Positions 16,407-26,468 are shown, counted from the stretch's first letter. The stretch is DNA of 59,192 nt from JALHST01 sp038316335 (GCA_038316335.1 JBBQAM010000022.1:1-59192), one strand, 5' to 3'. Numbers and translations: made by a program. Notes: generated by a model from the letters alone, not told the origin.

Positions 16407-16588
16407 GCCGATTTTTTCTTCCCAATTTCAATTCTTCGTTACTAACACGCCCTAAAAAGGAAGCAAGCGCACTTGTTACTCAATGCTCAAATTTGTTTCA
16501 AGCCACGCACCAAGTAATGAATGCGATACTTCGAATATTTTTCAAAATTGATTGAATAGTTTTATTTTCGAATACCAATCAACGCACT

Positions 16589-17761
16589 GTGTTTCCCGAT
16601 TTCAACATTTACAGTTCTCCATTATTGCTATTGTCTTTACAAGGCCTGATTTTTGCCGTGTTATTGTTACGACGTTATTTCCAAAAACACAATTTGTCCG
16701 ATTTGTTTTTGTTCTTCATCCTCCTAATTACCTGTTATCAGGAAACATGTTACACAATCGGTTTTATGGGGTGGTACGATACCTACAGAAATACCAAGGT
16801 CAATTACTTTCTAATTCCCTTGTCGGTTGCGATTGCTCCATTGATTTATTTTTACGTCAAATCAATTACAACCTCAAAATTTATATTCAAAAAAAGAGAT
16901 TGGTGGCATTTTATACCGGCCTTACTTATTATACTCTTCAGATTGGCTATTTATGTTTATGATGCAACTCAAATGGGATTTATTGACAGTCAAAACGGCA
17001 TCTTAAAGCTAGCCCTGGATGAAGCAATCGTAATGCCCTTTCTGATTGTTTTTAGCAACGGCCAAATGCTTTTGTATTTGGCATTCACATTTCAATTATT
17101 TTATAATTATCGTCATAAAATAAACGCGTATTTCTCGAATACCTACAAACTTGAATTGAATTGGATCGTCAGCTTTCTTGTGGTGTTTAGCTTTTTATTT
17201 CTCTACGGTACCATTCAAAAAATTATCGAGGCATTGATTACCGATTTAAGCTATATACAAAAATGGTGGCTTATGTTCTTTACGGGCTTGGTAATTATTT
17301 ATATCGGAATCAAGGGTTATTTCACAGATACGACCAAATTGAAAAAACTCGATTTCAGTTTTTCTCCTCAAAGGATAAGCATTCCGGATTCTGAAGAAAG
17401 GCAAGGTTTTAAAGTCATTTCCAAAAAAGACATGGAAATGGTCATAAAACTTATGGAAGTTGAAAAAGCCTATCTAAATCCTGAATTAAACCTCTCCGAT
17501 TTAGCACTCATGGCCCATATGTCACGCGCACAGCTATCTGAAATCATCAATTCGGGTTTTCATAAGAACTTCAACGATTTCGTAAATGGATATCGTGTAG
17601 ACGCCTTTAAAAACATGCTCGACGAAGATAAGCACAGACAACTCTCTTTGCTTGGTATTGCCCTTGAATGCGGATTCAATAGCAAAGCCACATTCAATCG
17701 GGTTTTCAAAAAACTAACCGCAATCTCCCCTACCGAATATATTCAATCACAAACAAAGTAA
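16589..17761 (+). CDS. AraC-family regulator with N-terminal membrane domain
   Basis: A 390-residue protein. Residues 1-250 contain about seven hydrophobic helices (LLLLSLQGLIFAVLLL, FFILLITCYQETC, LIPLSVAIAPLIYFYV, FIPALLIILFRLAIYV and others). Residues 290-388 form an AraC-type double helix-turn-helix: LNLSDLALMAHMSRAQLSEIIN, then LLGIALECGFNSKATFNRVFKKL and TAISPTEY. Such 7TM-AraC proteins are common in Bacteroidota and are thought to sense an envelope signal and bind DNA directly. The start is a GTG at 16589; no ATG is available near the first helix. Likely target: the DoxX and exported-protein genes downstream (inference). Confidence 0.88.
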   Translation: MFPDFNIYSSPLLLLSLQGLIFAVLLLRRYFQKHNLSDLFLFFILLITCYQETCYTIGFMGWYDTYRNTKVNYFLIPLSVAIAPLIYFYVKSITTSKFIFKKRDWWHFIPALLIILFRLAIYVYDATQMGFIDSQNGILKLALDEAIVMPFLIVFSNGQMLLYLAFTFQLFYNYRHKINAYFSNTYKLELNWIVSFLVVFSFLFLYGTIQKIIEALITDLSYIQKWWLMFFTGLVIIYIGIKGYFTDTTKLKKLDFSFSPQRISIPDSEERQGFKVISKKDMEMVIKLMEVEKAYLNPELNLSDLALMAHMSRAQLSEIINSGFHKNFNDFVNGYRVDAFKNMLDEDKHRQLSLLGIALECGFNSKATFNRVFKKLTAISPTEYIQSQTK

Positions 17762-17861
17762 GACGTCTCAAATCGTCTTTAAGACCTAGTTGTACAATTT
17801 AGGTCGCCCATATTACAAATGTGTTAGACTTTTGTTTTTACCGAACATACACATAGGTCCT

Positions 17862-18350
17862 ATGAAACTTCTAAAGGCACTAACACTTCCTATCCTTCAA
17901 AAATACTGGTTCGCCGATCTGATATTTGCCATCATCCGCTTTCTCTGCGGTACGCTGCTGGCATTTGATTTTGGAGCTTCCAAATTTGGGATGCCTTGGA
18001 CAGACGCTGGTCAAAACCTAAAACTCTTTGAGGTAGTGGCCTGGTTTCCAGAGGACGTCGCCAAATATGGAGGCATTTTTGCCATGGCTCCTGCGATTTT
18101 CGCTTGGATGGGAGCCTTTAGTGAAGCTGTTGGAGGTCTATTTCTCGCCTTCGGATTACAAACCCGTATTGCTTCATTTTTAATAACCTGTGCGATGTTG
18201 GTCGCTATTTATTGTCAGCATTGGGGTGAAGGTGCCTGGCCGATTCTCCCTGCTATGGGTTTCTTGTGGGTAGCCATTTATAACCTGCATTTCGGGTCGG
18301 GCCGCTTTGGTCTGGACTATCTTCTTAGTAAACAATTCATAACAAATTAA
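17862..18350 (+). CDS. DoxX-family membrane protein
   Basis: A 162-residue protein with four predicted membrane helices and the DoxX-like pattern RFLCGTLLAFDFGASKFGMP near the start, GAFSEAVGGLFLAFGLQTRI in the middle and the last helix AMGFLWVAIYNLHFGSG. DoxX proteins are associated with quinone or thiol redox chemistry at the membrane, but the specific role is unknown. The frame can be extended upstream to a TTG at 17790, but the ATG at 17862 is the natural start. It follows the AraC-type regulator by 100 bases and precedes two exported proteins. Confidence 0.86.
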   Translation: MKLLKALTLPILQKYWFADLIFAIIRFLCGTLLAFDFGASKFGMPWTDAGQNLKLFEVVAWFPEDVAKYGGIFAMAPAIFAWMGAFSEAVGGLFLAFGLQTRIASFLITCAMLVAIYCQHWGEGAWPILPAMGFLWVAIYNLHFGSGRFGLDYLLSKQFITN

Positions 18351-18367
18351 TTATAAAAACAAAGAAA

Positions 18368-18874
18368 ATGAAACCCTCCAAAACAATCCACTCAAGTATT
18401 GCATTCGTATTCGGCCTAGCGGTTTTTCAATCAACCATCGCACAAGAGACCCTATCACTTGATGACTTTAAAATAGTGAACAATACCTCTTGGGAAGGCA
18501 CCCTTACCTATTTAGATTATCAAAGTGGCAAACCAACTCCTGTGGCCTCAACAATGCAAATGAGAATAACCGACAACGCCATCGAAACAGACATACAATA
18601 TACCTACGAACCCAATGAAAATATAAAAGCAATCACCAAAATCAAGAAAAAAGGAACGCATTTGGGGAAGCAGAAAGTCATTTCCAAAATTAAAAAGTCA
18701 GATGGTACGCTGCAATTGATTACGATGGCCAAAGGAAAAGATGACAACAAGAAAGCCACCTTGTTTTTCACCTACGAATTTAACAACCATCGCTATAAAG
18801 TCACCAAGGAGGTTCAATTTGAAGGTTCGCAGGAACGCTTTATAAGAAACACCTATGATTACAAAAGAATCTAG
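18368..18874 (+). CDS. Exported hypothetical protein
   Basis: A 168-residue protein with a signal peptide ending near residue 25 (SIAFVFGLAVFQSTIAQ). The mature part is basic and beta-rich: NTSWEGTLTYLDYQSGKPTP, then VASTMQMRITDN and a repeated K-K-G pattern. The opening WEGTLTYLDY resembles small periplasmic proteins of Bacteroidota of unknown role. It lies 17 bases after doxX and 3 bases before the lipoprotein gene, so the three are likely an operon. Confidence 0.78.
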   Translation: MKPSKTIHSSIAFVFGLAVFQSTIAQETLSLDDFKIVNNTSWEGTLTYLDYQSGKPTPVASTMQMRITDNAIETDIQYTYEPNENIKAITKIKKKGTHLGKQKVISKIKKSDGTLQLITMAKGKDDNKKATLFFTYEFNNHRYKVTKEVQFEGSQERFIRNTYDYKRI

Positions 18875-18877
18875 ACA

Positions 18878-19300
18878 ATGAAATCAACTACCTTAAAGTT
18901 CATTTCCTTCACTTGTTTCCTATTGATTGGTTGCGTACAGAAAACGCATCAAAAGACCCTACATTTTAAAGTCGACATGACTTTTGTAGAAAACCCTTTA
19001 GATGTAGGGGTCAGAGGTGATTTTGGCCAGAATCCTTGGAAAGAAACGATGCCCTTGACCGATGCGGATGGGGATGGAATTTATGACGGACAACTTATTA
19101 CAAAAACAGCACAGAACACCATGCAATTTAAGTTTATAAATCATGGTGATCGGTTCGAACTTTCGGGTAAGGATAATAGGGTCATTTCATTTGAATATCG
19201 CCCGGAAATCATTGTGTATGAAGCCGTGTTCAATGATCCGAACGCCAAAATAGTAGATGGCAGGAATGCCCAGGAATACAAAAGAATGTGGAGTTTATAA
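18878..19300 (+). CDS. Lipoprotein with a CBM20/Ig-like carbohydrate-binding-type domain
   Basis: A 140-residue lipoprotein: lipobox LLIGC with the modified cysteine at residue 19. The mature part reads HFKVDMTFVENPLDVGVRGD, then WKETMPLTDADGDGIYDG and MQFKFINHGDRFEL, the pattern of starch-binding or glycogen-binding beta-sandwich domains, in which a short loop with PW and a D-rich segment occur. Whether it binds a glycan is not known. It ends 50 bases before the convergent DUF58 gene. Confidence 0.78.
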   Translation: MKSTTLKFISFTCFLLIGCVQKTHQKTLHFKVDMTFVENPLDVGVRGDFGQNPWKETMPLTDADGDGIYDGQLITKTAQNTMQFKFINHGDRFELSGKDNRVISFEYRPEIIVYEAVFNDPNAKIVDGRNAQEYKRMWSL

Positions 19301-19350
19301 TGAGAAATTAAAAAATAATCTACAAAACACTGTAGTAGCCTATCCCCAAC

Positions 19351-20280
19351 TCACAGAAAATTTTGGCGTTCCACCAAATAGGTGTTCAGTACCCTCGAAA
19401 AATCGGCTTTGACATCGACCTCCACATATTTTATCCGATACTGGGCACATTTCATTTTTAGGGCCGCAAAGTACTGGGCAATTCCTTTTTCATACGCCTC
19501 CTTGATGGTATCGGGATATAAATCGATATGCTGTCCCGTTTCAACATCCAAAAACCGTTTTGGGCCGTTTTCGAAATCGAAATGGTATTCGGTGGCCTTG
19601 TCCATCAGGTGGAACAGGACTACTTCATGTTTGTTGTACTTTAAATGCCTCAGGGCCTCAAACAGATTTTCCTGATCCGTCGTCGTCTGAAACATGTCGG
19701 TAAAGAGAAAAACCAGACTCCTACGCTTTATTTTTTCGGCGATCAAATGCAAATGGAGAAAGGTTTCTGTCTGGGTGGCCGGTTTTGAATCGGTACAGAT
19801 TTCGCTCAACTTTGCCAGCAACATTTGGTAATGTCGTTCACTCCCCTTTTCAGGAACATAAAAATTATAACGGTCTGAATATACGCTTAAACCGACCGCA
19901 TCGCGCTGCCGCTTTAAAATATGCATCAAGGCCGCAATTGCCAATACCCCAAAACCGATCTTGTTCAAATGGTCAAGCGAAAGTTGCGTTATCCCAGGAT
20001 AGAACATCGATGCTGAATTGTCCAAGATCATATGGCACCTCAAATTGGTTTCTTCCTCGTACCGCTTCGTATACAATTTATCGGTTCTTGCGAACAACTT
20101 CCAGTCAATATGCTTGGTACTTTCCCCGGAGTTGTAGATTTTATGCTCCGCGAACTCAGCCGAAAAACCGTGAAACGGACTTTTATGGATGCCGCTAATA
20201 AAGCCTTCGACCACTTGACTGGCCAAGAGTTCGAGATTTTGAAAAAGAGGGGCTTTATGTAGCTCTGATTGTAACTCCAT
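19351..20280 (-). CDS. DUF58 domain protein (MoxR-associated VWA-like)
   Basis: A 309-residue protein. DUF58 features are visible: EHKIYNSGESTKHIDWKLFARTDKLYTKRYEEE (given in parts here) near residues 46-80, then ILDNSASMFYPG, a VWA-type DxSxS metal-site motif. The C-terminus FSRVLNTYLVERQNF is duplicated as a relic at 14545-14745. There are no N-terminal membrane helices, so it is the short soluble type. DUF58 proteins usually work with MoxR AAA+ ATPases, but none is in this window. Downstream, minus strand, the 19301-19350 gap is empty. Confidence 0.9.
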   Translation of the reverse strand: MELQSELHKAPLFQNLELLASQVVEGFISGIHKSPFHGFSAEFAEHKIYNSGESTKHIDWKLFARTDKLYTKRYEEETNLRCHMILDNSASMFYPGITQLSLDHLNKIGFGVLAIAALMHILKRQRDAVGLSVYSDRYNFYVPEKGSERHYQMLLAKLSEICTDSKPATQTETFLHLHLIAEKIKRRSLVFLFTDMFQTTTDQENLFEALRHLKYNKHEVVLFHLMDKATEYHFDFENGPKRFLDVETGQHIDLYPDTIKEAYEKGIAQYFAALKMKCAQYRIKYVEVDVKADFSRVLNTYLVERQNFL

Positions 20281-20368
20281 ACTACAAATATACAGAAGAA
20301 TTCGGGGTAACGGTTTAGATTATACCAGGCATATCCCCAGACCTAAGCGCCATCGACGCTAGGCACCA

Positions 20369-20399
20369 ATAAAAAGACCCCGGAGCCACCGAGGTCTTG
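20369..20399 (-). terminator. Terminator downstream of trxA
   Basis: On the minus strand AAGACCTCGG and CCGGGGTCTT form a hairpin followed by TTTTTATT, about 30 bases after the trxA stop. It separates trxA from the DUF58 gene. Confidence 0.85.
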
Positions 20400-20430
20400 A
20401 ATAATTTTCCTTTTAACTAAGGTGTTATAA

Positions 20431-20748
20431 TTATAGCGCGGCGTCTATTGCATCTGTATAGACTTTCTTGGGAGAAACGCCTACCTGTCTAGTAACAATT
20501 TCACCATTTTTGAATACCAATACTGTAGGGATGTTTCGCACGCCATATTTAGCGGCAAATTCCTGATTGGCATCAACATCTACCTTTCCCACGACCGCCT
20601 TGCCTTCATATTCCTTGCTTACTTCATCAATAATGGGCCCTACCATTCTACATGGTCCGCACCAAGCGGCCCAAAAATCTACTACTACAGGTATATTGCT
20701 TTTTAAGACTACCTTGTCAAAAGTAGCGTCTGTTATTTCTAATGCCAT
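20431..20748 (-). CDS. trxA: Thioredoxin
   Basis: A 105-residue classical thioredoxin with the active site WCGPC in FWAAWCGPCRMV (cysteines 31 and 34), the buried aspartate-containing GKVDVD segment and the cis-proline loop IPTVLVF. It has no signal peptide, so it acts in the cytoplasm as a general disulfide reductase. It is preceded by a good TAnnTTTG promoter box and followed by a strong hairpin, so it is probably transcribed alone. Confidence 0.97.
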   Translation of the reverse strand: MALEITDATFDKVVLKSNIPVVVDFWAAWCGPCRMVGPIIDEVSKEYEGKAVVGKVDVDANQEFAAKYGVRNIPTVLVFKNGEIVTRQVGVSPKKVYTDAIDAAL

Positions 20749-20771
20749 GTCTATTGCTTTTAATGATTACG

Positions 20772-20806
20772 CAAATTTAGTCAAATATTCGGGGTATTCA
20801 TTACAA
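20772..20806 (-). promoter_or_regulatory. Promoter of trxA
   Basis: On the minus strand TAAATTTG (20772-20779) matches the Bacteroidota -7 consensus TAnnTTTG, with a TTG at 20804-20806 and a spacer of 24 bases, one longer than the usual 17-23. The box lies 24 bases before the ATG. Confidence 0.6.
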
Positions 20807-20856
20807 ACCTTGCATTCAAAATGCCTATCATTGCATTGATATATTCAATTGTAGTA

Positions 20857-20888
20857 CAAAAAAAGCCACTCCTCTTAAGAGTGGCCAA
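20857..20888 (-). terminator. Terminator of the 20925-21785 lipoprotein gene
   Basis: GCCACTC and GAGTGGC arms with a seven-base loop, followed on the minus strand by a run of seven T. It lies about 37 bases after the lipoprotein stop. Confidence 0.85.
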
Positions 20889-20924
20889 TAATTTTTAAAG
20901 ATCTAATCATCAAAGATCCAGCTA

Positions 20925-21785
20925 TCAATGTCCTCTGTCTTTTCTTCCCCTATGTAGGGTGATTTCAGTAACTGTACCATCGGGTTGCGTCAAGGTCGCC
21001 AACGTATCGCAAGTACCGTCCCCGTAATCCAAGACCGATGTTTCGCCTGCATTCGAATATTCCTTAACGCCCGAAGCTATATAGTTACATTCGGCCGGCT
21101 TGACTAAGGGTGTGGAAATGTTCATTGACATGACAGAATCATCGGCTGCCGTATAGGTCCAAGCCCCAGTAATTGTAATTTCATCATCTAAATAAGTATC
21201 GGTATCCGAACCAGCGGTTACTTCTACCGACTTTGAACCTATCTTCGAAATACTTCCCGATTCGGTTATGATAGTAAGGTCGAAGTTACTAGCCATTTCG
21301 GGATTCCCATTGGCATTCGAAGTTGTATAGGTAAATGACTTTGTACCATTGACCACATACCCATTCACTGTAAAATCGGCAAATGTAACTGAACGCTCAC
21401 CACTGGTTTCGGTATGGGTCCAAGACAGGGTTGCAGACCCCGAAAGGGTATTCCCATTTCTATCAGTACACTCTGGATCAAAACTAATGGTCAGGGTCGT
21501 TGTATTATCAGTGGTTTCCTTTGTGAATGTAGTACACATTGAGAAAAACCCAGAGCGATCAGAATGGTCTCCTTTGCTAACGGTACCATTAAAATCAATA
21601 AAACTATTGGCGTAAAATAGGGTCTCATCCAAAAGGCCATCTACCTCATCGATCGAGGCCGCCAAATCGATTGATTCGACTTTGCCCATCGTGTCTAATG
21701 AGGCATCGCTGCTATCATTCTTTTGGCAAGACCACACGCTTAATGCTCCTGTCGCAACTACTAGTAACGCTTTGTTTGTTTTCAT
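20925..21785 (-). CDS. Lipoprotein of unknown function
   Basis: A 286-residue protein with a lipobox VWSC (cysteine 20) after a hydrophobic leader. The mature part is acidic and rich in Ser, Thr and Asp, with many short beta strands (SGSATLSWTHTETSGERSVT, FTVNGYVVNGTKSFTY, ITITGAWTYTA) and ends in a basic HRGRKDRGH. Two conserved-looking cysteine pairs (CTTF and DPEC; AECN and GTCDT) could form disulfides. I recognise no domain. It has its own terminator and is probably monocistronic and envelope-anchored. Confidence 0.75.
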   Translation of the reverse strand: MKTNKALLVVATGALSVWSCQKNDSSDASLDTMGKVESIDLAASIDEVDGLLDETLFYANSFIDFNGTVSKGDHSDRSGFFSMCTTFTKETTDNTTTLTISFDPECTDRNGNTLSGSATLSWTHTETSGERSVTFADFTVNGYVVNGTKSFTYTTSNANGNPEMASNFDLTIITESGSISKIGSKSVEVTAGSDTDTYLDDEITITGAWTYTAADDSVMSMNISTPLVKPAECNYIASGVKEYSNAGETSVLDYGDGTCDTLATLTQPDGTVTEITLHRGRKDRGH

Positions 21786-21941
21786 ACGCTTTGGGGTTTA
21801 ATTTCGATATTATTACATTAATGATATCGGTAAAACAGCCAGAAATGCCGATACCCTACCCGAAAAACGCTAAAAAATCAGGAATTCGATGAACTACGCT
21901 ATTTGCTCTAAAAAAGAATCAATGAGCCACAAAATATGTGA

Positions 21942-24900
21942 TTAATTTAACCTATAATGCACTTCCTTTTCTTCCAAGGTAGCCAACAGCTCACTTGAAA
22001 TCTGCACTTTTTGTTTTCTACTCGATAAATTCACCTTGATCTCATCTTCCATTTCATAGATTACAAAATTCAAAGTGTGGTCTCCTTTGTGTGCGATCAA
22101 GGTTTCCTTCAGATCAAGTATGTTTTCTTTTTTGAGTTCGTCGATATTTAATTTGATGGTCAGTTTTTTTGCGTATGCCTCCATGACTTCTTGCAGCATC
22201 ATAAAGCTATTGAACTGTAATCGGGGTTCTCCTTTTTTTCCGGTTTCCCGATTTATCCAGCCTTCACGAACAAAGACTTTAATGTATACGAATGAATTGA
22301 TCATTAGAAAATGCCGGTATTTCAAATACTCCTCGCCGAAAATTCGGAACTCAAAGCTATCGGTATAATCCTCAATCGAAAATAGCGCCCAGCCTTTTCC
22401 ATTTTTCGAAACCCTATGATGCACATCGGTAATGACGCCTGCAAAGGAAAGTTCCTTGTTGACATAGTCTTCCAAACTATTGACATAGGAGACACTCGCA
22501 TTGCAAAATGCACTGATTTCGGCTTTAAAATCATCTAAAGGATGGCCCGAAATATAGATACCGACTACTTCTTTCTCCCTTCGTAATTTTTCCATTGTAC
22601 CCCATTCTTCACAGGGAGGAACGGTCGGCTCGGGGATCTGAACTGCACTTGCTTCGCCAAAAAGACTCACCTGGGATGAATTTTCACTTTCCTGAAACTT
22701 TGCACCATATTTAATGACTTTTTCCAGGAAGGTAATACCGTCACCATCATCGTGATAATATTGCGCCCGGTGCGTAGTGCCAAATGAATCGAATCCCCCT
22801 GAAACAGCAAGATTTTCAAAAGACTTTTTATTTGCAGCCCTTAAATCGATACGTTTGGCCATATCAAAAACCGATTTATACGCACCGTCCTTTTTTCGAT
22901 TTTCGACGATTGTCTCTACCGCAGACCGCCCAACCCCTTTGATGGCTCCCATTCCAAACCGTATGGCACCTGCTTTGTTCACGGCAAATTTATAATACGA
23001 TTCGTTGACATCCGGTCCGAGCACTGCCAGACCCATGCGTTTGCATTCTTCCATAAAGAACGTGACCTGTTTGATGTCGTTCATATTATTGCTCAATACC
23101 GCCGCCATATATTCTGCAGGATAATGCGCCTTTAGATAGGCGGTTTGATAAGCGATATAGGCATAACAGGTTGAATGGCTTTTATTGAAGGCATAGGAAG
23201 CAAAGGCTTCCCAATCTTTCCAGATTTTTTCCAATATTTCCCGTGGATGGCCATTCTTTTCACCTCCGTCTAAAAATTGCGGCCTGAGTTTTTGTAGCAG
23301 GGAGAATATCTTTTTTCCCATGGCCTTTCGCAATACATCGGCATCCCCCTTGCTAAATCCGGCCAATTTTTGCGAAAGGAGCATCACTTGCTCTTGATAT
23401 ACGGTAATACCATAGGTGCCTTTGAGGTATTCTTCCATTTCCGGAAGATCATAGGTGATTTCGGCAATTCCGTTCTTTCGGGTAACGAAGTCGGGGATAT
23501 ACTCCATAGGACCTGGACGATAAAGGGCATTCATAGCAATAAGATCATCGAATACCGTCGGTTTTAAGTCTTTGAGATGTTTTTGCATCCCGGGCGATTC
23601 ATATTGAAAAATCCCCACCGTATCCCCTTTTTGAAAAAGTTTATACGTTTCGGAGTCGTCTAACGGAAAATCATCGGGTACCAATTCGATACCGTGTTTG
23701 GCCTTCACAATTTTCACGGTATCCTTGATGAGCGTCAAGGTTTTCAATCCCAGAAAGTCCATTTTAAGAAGGCCTGCACTTTCGACCACCGAGTTGTCGA
23801 ATTGGGTAACATATAAACTAGAATCCTTTGCAGTGGCTACTGGAACAAAGTCGGTAATATCACTGGGGGTAATAATCACCCCGCACGCGTGAATACCCGT
23901 ATTTCGCAAAGATCCTTCAAGAACTCGGGCCATTCTTAGCGTCTGGGCTTCCAGGTCATCGCCTTCCGAAATATTCAACAACTGATTCACTTTCTCCAAT
24001 TCCTCACTGCGGAAACGCTTTTTCAATTCGGCCTCTTCGATTCCGAAAATGGTATCTAATTTAGACATGGTCGGAATCAGTTTGGCAATACGATCTGCAT
24101 CGCCCAAGGGCAGGTCCAAGACCCTTGCCGTATCACGAATCGATGATTTGGCGGCCATGGTACCGTAGGTGATTATCTGTGCAACTTGATTTGATCCATA
24201 TTTATTAATGACATAATCCATTACCTTGCTTCTGCCCTCATCATCAAAATCGATATCAATATCGGGCATAGATACGCGATCCGGATTGAGGAACCGCTCA
24301 AAAAGCAGATCATACTTCAAGGGGTCGATATTGGTAATCTTAAGACAATAGGCTACCACAGATCCCGCGGCCGAACCACGACCAGGCCCTACCGAAACCC
24401 CCATATTCCTTGCCTCACGAATAAAATCCTCCACAATCAAAAAATATCCGGGATAGCCCGAATTTTCTATGGTCTTCAACTCAAAATCGATACGCTCCCT
24501 AATTTCAGGTGTAATTTCATCATAGCGTTTTTTAGCCCCTTCATAGGTAAGATGCCGTAAATAGGCATTCTCCCCATGTTGATTTTTGGCCATATCGTCC
24601 TTTGAAACCTCAAATTTGGAGGGTATCTCGAATTTGGGCAAAAGCACGTCCCTTGCCAGATCAAAAGCCGCTATTTTATCAACGATTTCCTGCACATTCA
24701 AAATGGCTTCCGGAATATCCTTGAAGTGCTCCTTCATCTCATCGGAAGACTTGAAATAATATTCTTGGTTTGGTAAACCATAGCGATATCCTCTTCCCCT
24801 CCCTATAGGCGTGGCCTGCTTTTCGCCATCTTTGACACACAATAGGATATCATGGGCATCGGCATCGTCCTTGGTGCAATAGTAGGTATTGTTAGTGGCA

Positions 24901-26327
24901 ACCATTTGTACCTGGTGTTTTTTCGCAAAGGCGACCAAAACCGGGTTTACACGATCTTCATCTTCCTGCCCATGACGCATAATCTCAATGTACAGGTCTT
25001 CCCCAAAGTGTGATTTCCACCATAATAAGGCTTCCTCGGCTTGGTTTTCACCAACATTTAGAATCTTGCCTGGCACCTCTCCGTTGAGATTGCCAGTTAA
25101 TACAATAATGTCATTTTTATATTGCTCGATGACCTTTCTATCGATTCTTGGCACATAATAAAAGCCTTCGGTATAGGCAATCGATGACATTTTGCAGAGA
25201 TTGTGATACCCTTTTTTGTTCTTGGCCAAGAGGACGATCTGATATCCATAATCCTTGACGTTTTTATTGGTATGGTCTTCACAGACAAAAAACTCACAGC
25301 CGATAATGGGTTTTATGAATTCAGAAGTTTCAACTTCCCCATGCCGCAGTGCCAATTCCTTTTTTTCCTTGACCGTTTGGTTATAGGCCTTTACTTCTTT
25401 TACGAAATGGAAGGCCCCCATCATATTGGCATGATCCGTAAGGGCAACCGCTGGCATCCGATATTTGGCCGCCGACTGCACAAGGTCTTTTATATTAATG
25501 GTAGACTGAAGGACCGAAAATTGCGAATGGTTATGCAAATGAACGAATTGGGCGTCTTCAAGGGTCTTAATGTTCTCCTTGATTTCCTCCTGCGAAATAC
25601 TGCCTGTGTCTTTCTCCCAAAGTGCGTCCGCTATTTTTTTGGAGGCTTTTTTAAGATTAATGTGCTTTAAGCCCAACAGTTGAATTTCCTGCGGATTTGC
25701 TTTAGAATAATCAACAAAATAATCGGGTTGAACATCCAATTGTTCCCGGGTGAAATGTTGACGTCGCACCAATTCAAAAAAGCAGCGAGTAGTAGCTTCC
25801 ACGTCGGCCGTGGCATTATGTGCTTCGGCAAAGGGCTCCTTGAACAGATATTCATGAAGTTCGGTCAAGGTGGGAAGTTTGAACTTACCGCCACGACCCC
25901 CGGGGATCTGGCAGAGCAAAGCGGTATCTTCGGTGCAGGTATCTAATATCGGCAGCGTCTGTAGGGAATTCTCAATGTCTAAGCGATGAAACTCGGCGCC
26001 CATAACCTTGGTATCAAACCCAACATTCTGCCCTACTATGAATTTACATTTCTTCAGCGCAGCATTGAATTTCTCGAGTACCTCAGCCAAAGAAACGCCT
26101 TGTTCTTGGGCCAATTCGGTAGAAATTCCATGAATTTTTTCGGCGTCATAGGGTATGTTGAAACCATCGGGGCGGACCAAATAATCCTGCTGAACCACGA
26201 GGTTTCCCATGTCATCGTGCAACTGCCACGCGATTTGAACGCATCTGGGCCAGTTGTCAGTATCGGTATAAGGGGCATCCCAACGCTTGGGAAGTCCGGT
26301 GGTTTCAGTATCGAATATTAGGTACAT
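21942..26327 (-). CDS. dnaE: DNA polymerase III alpha subunit with fused proofreading exonuclease
   Basis: A 1461-residue replicative polymerase. Residues 1-200 are a DEDDh exonuclease like DnaQ: FDTETTGL (D6, E8), VGQNVGFDTKV and HNATADVEAT. A PHP domain starts near 260 (FVHLHNHSQFSVLQ). The polymerase catalytic aspartates are in PDIDIDFDDEGR near 687-698, and GPGRGSAAGS precedes them. The C-terminal part has an OB-fold region (LSFAGVITDVHHRVSKNGKG). The exonuclease-DnaE fusion is known in Bacteroidota and makes this the high-fidelity enzyme, in contrast to the dnaE2 gene at 51125-54190. It is probably monocistronic. Confidence 0.97.
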   Translation of the reverse strand: MYLIFDTETTGLPKRWDAPYTDTDNWPRCVQIAWQLHDDMGNLVVQQDYLVRPDGFNIPYDAEKIHGISTELAQEQGVSLAEVLEKFNAALKKCKFIVGQNVGFDTKVMGAEFHRLDIENSLQTLPILDTCTEDTALLCQIPGGRGGKFKLPTLTELHEYLFKEPFAEAHNATADVEATTRCFFELVRRQHFTREQLDVQPDYFVDYSKANPQEIQLLGLKHINLKKASKKIADALWEKDTGSISQEEIKENIKTLEDAQFVHLHNHSQFSVLQSTINIKDLVQSAAKYRMPAVALTDHANMMGAFHFVKEVKAYNQTVKEKKELALRHGEVETSEFIKPIIGCEFFVCEDHTNKNVKDYGYQIVLLAKNKKGYHNLCKMSSIAYTEGFYYVPRIDRKVIEQYKNDIIVLTGNLNGEVPGKILNVGENQAEEALLWWKSHFGEDLYIEIMRHGQEDEDRVNPVLVAFAKKHQVQMVATNNTYYCTKDDADAHDILLCVKDGEKQATPIGRGRGYRYGLPNQEYYFKSSDEMKEHFKDIPEAILNVQEIVDKIAAFDLARDVLLPKFEIPSKFEVSKDDMAKNQHGENAYLRHLTYEGAKKRYDEITPEIRERIDFELKTIENSGYPGYFLIVEDFIREARNMGVSVGPGRGSAAGSVVAYCLKITNIDPLKYDLLFERFLNPDRVSMPDIDIDFDDEGRSKVMDYVINKYGSNQVAQIITYGTMAAKSSIRDTARVLDLPLGDADRIAKLIPTMSKLDTIFGIEEAELKKRFRSEELEKVNQLLNISEGDDLEAQTLRMARVLEGSLRNTGIHACGVIITPSDITDFVPVATAKDSSLYVTQFDNSVVESAGLLKMDFLGLKTLTLIKDTVKIVKAKHGIELVPDDFPLDDSETYKLFQKGDTVGIFQYESPGMQKHLKDLKPTVFDDLIAMNALYRPGPMEYIPDFVTRKNGIAEITYDLPEMEEYLKGTYGITVYQEQVMLLSQKLAGFSKGDADVLRKAMGKKIFSLLQKLRPQFLDGGEKNGHPREILEKIWKDWEAFASYAFNKSHSTCYAYIAYQTAYLKAHYPAEYMAAVLSNNMNDIKQVTFFMEECKRMGLAVLGPDVNESYYKFAVNKAGAIRFGMGAIKGVGRSAVETIVENRKKDGAYKSVFDMAKRIDLRAANKKSFENLAVSGGFDSFGTTHRAQYYHDDGDGITFLEKVIKYGAKFQESENSSQVSLFGEASAVQIPEPTVPPCEEWGTMEKLRREKEVVGIYISGHPLDDFKAEISAFCNASVSYVNSLEDYVNKELSFAGVITDVHHRVSKNGKGWALFSIEDYTDSFEFRIFGEEYLKYRHFLMINSFVYIKVFVREGWINRETGKKGEPRLQFNSFMMLQEVMEAYAKKLTIKLNIDELKKENILDLKETLIAHKGDHTLNFVIYEMEDEIKVNLSSRKQKVQISSELLATLEEKEVHYRLN

Positions 26328-26468
26328 AGAAAGAGTTTCCAGTATTGTGCTGCTTGAATTTTTGTGCTTGAAAATAGCAGCTGGCTATAATTTTAATAGC
26401 CTATAAAATTACAGAAAAGGAAAGGCTTTTACGAAGGGGAGTTTTTAGGAGTTATCAACTATTGCAAT

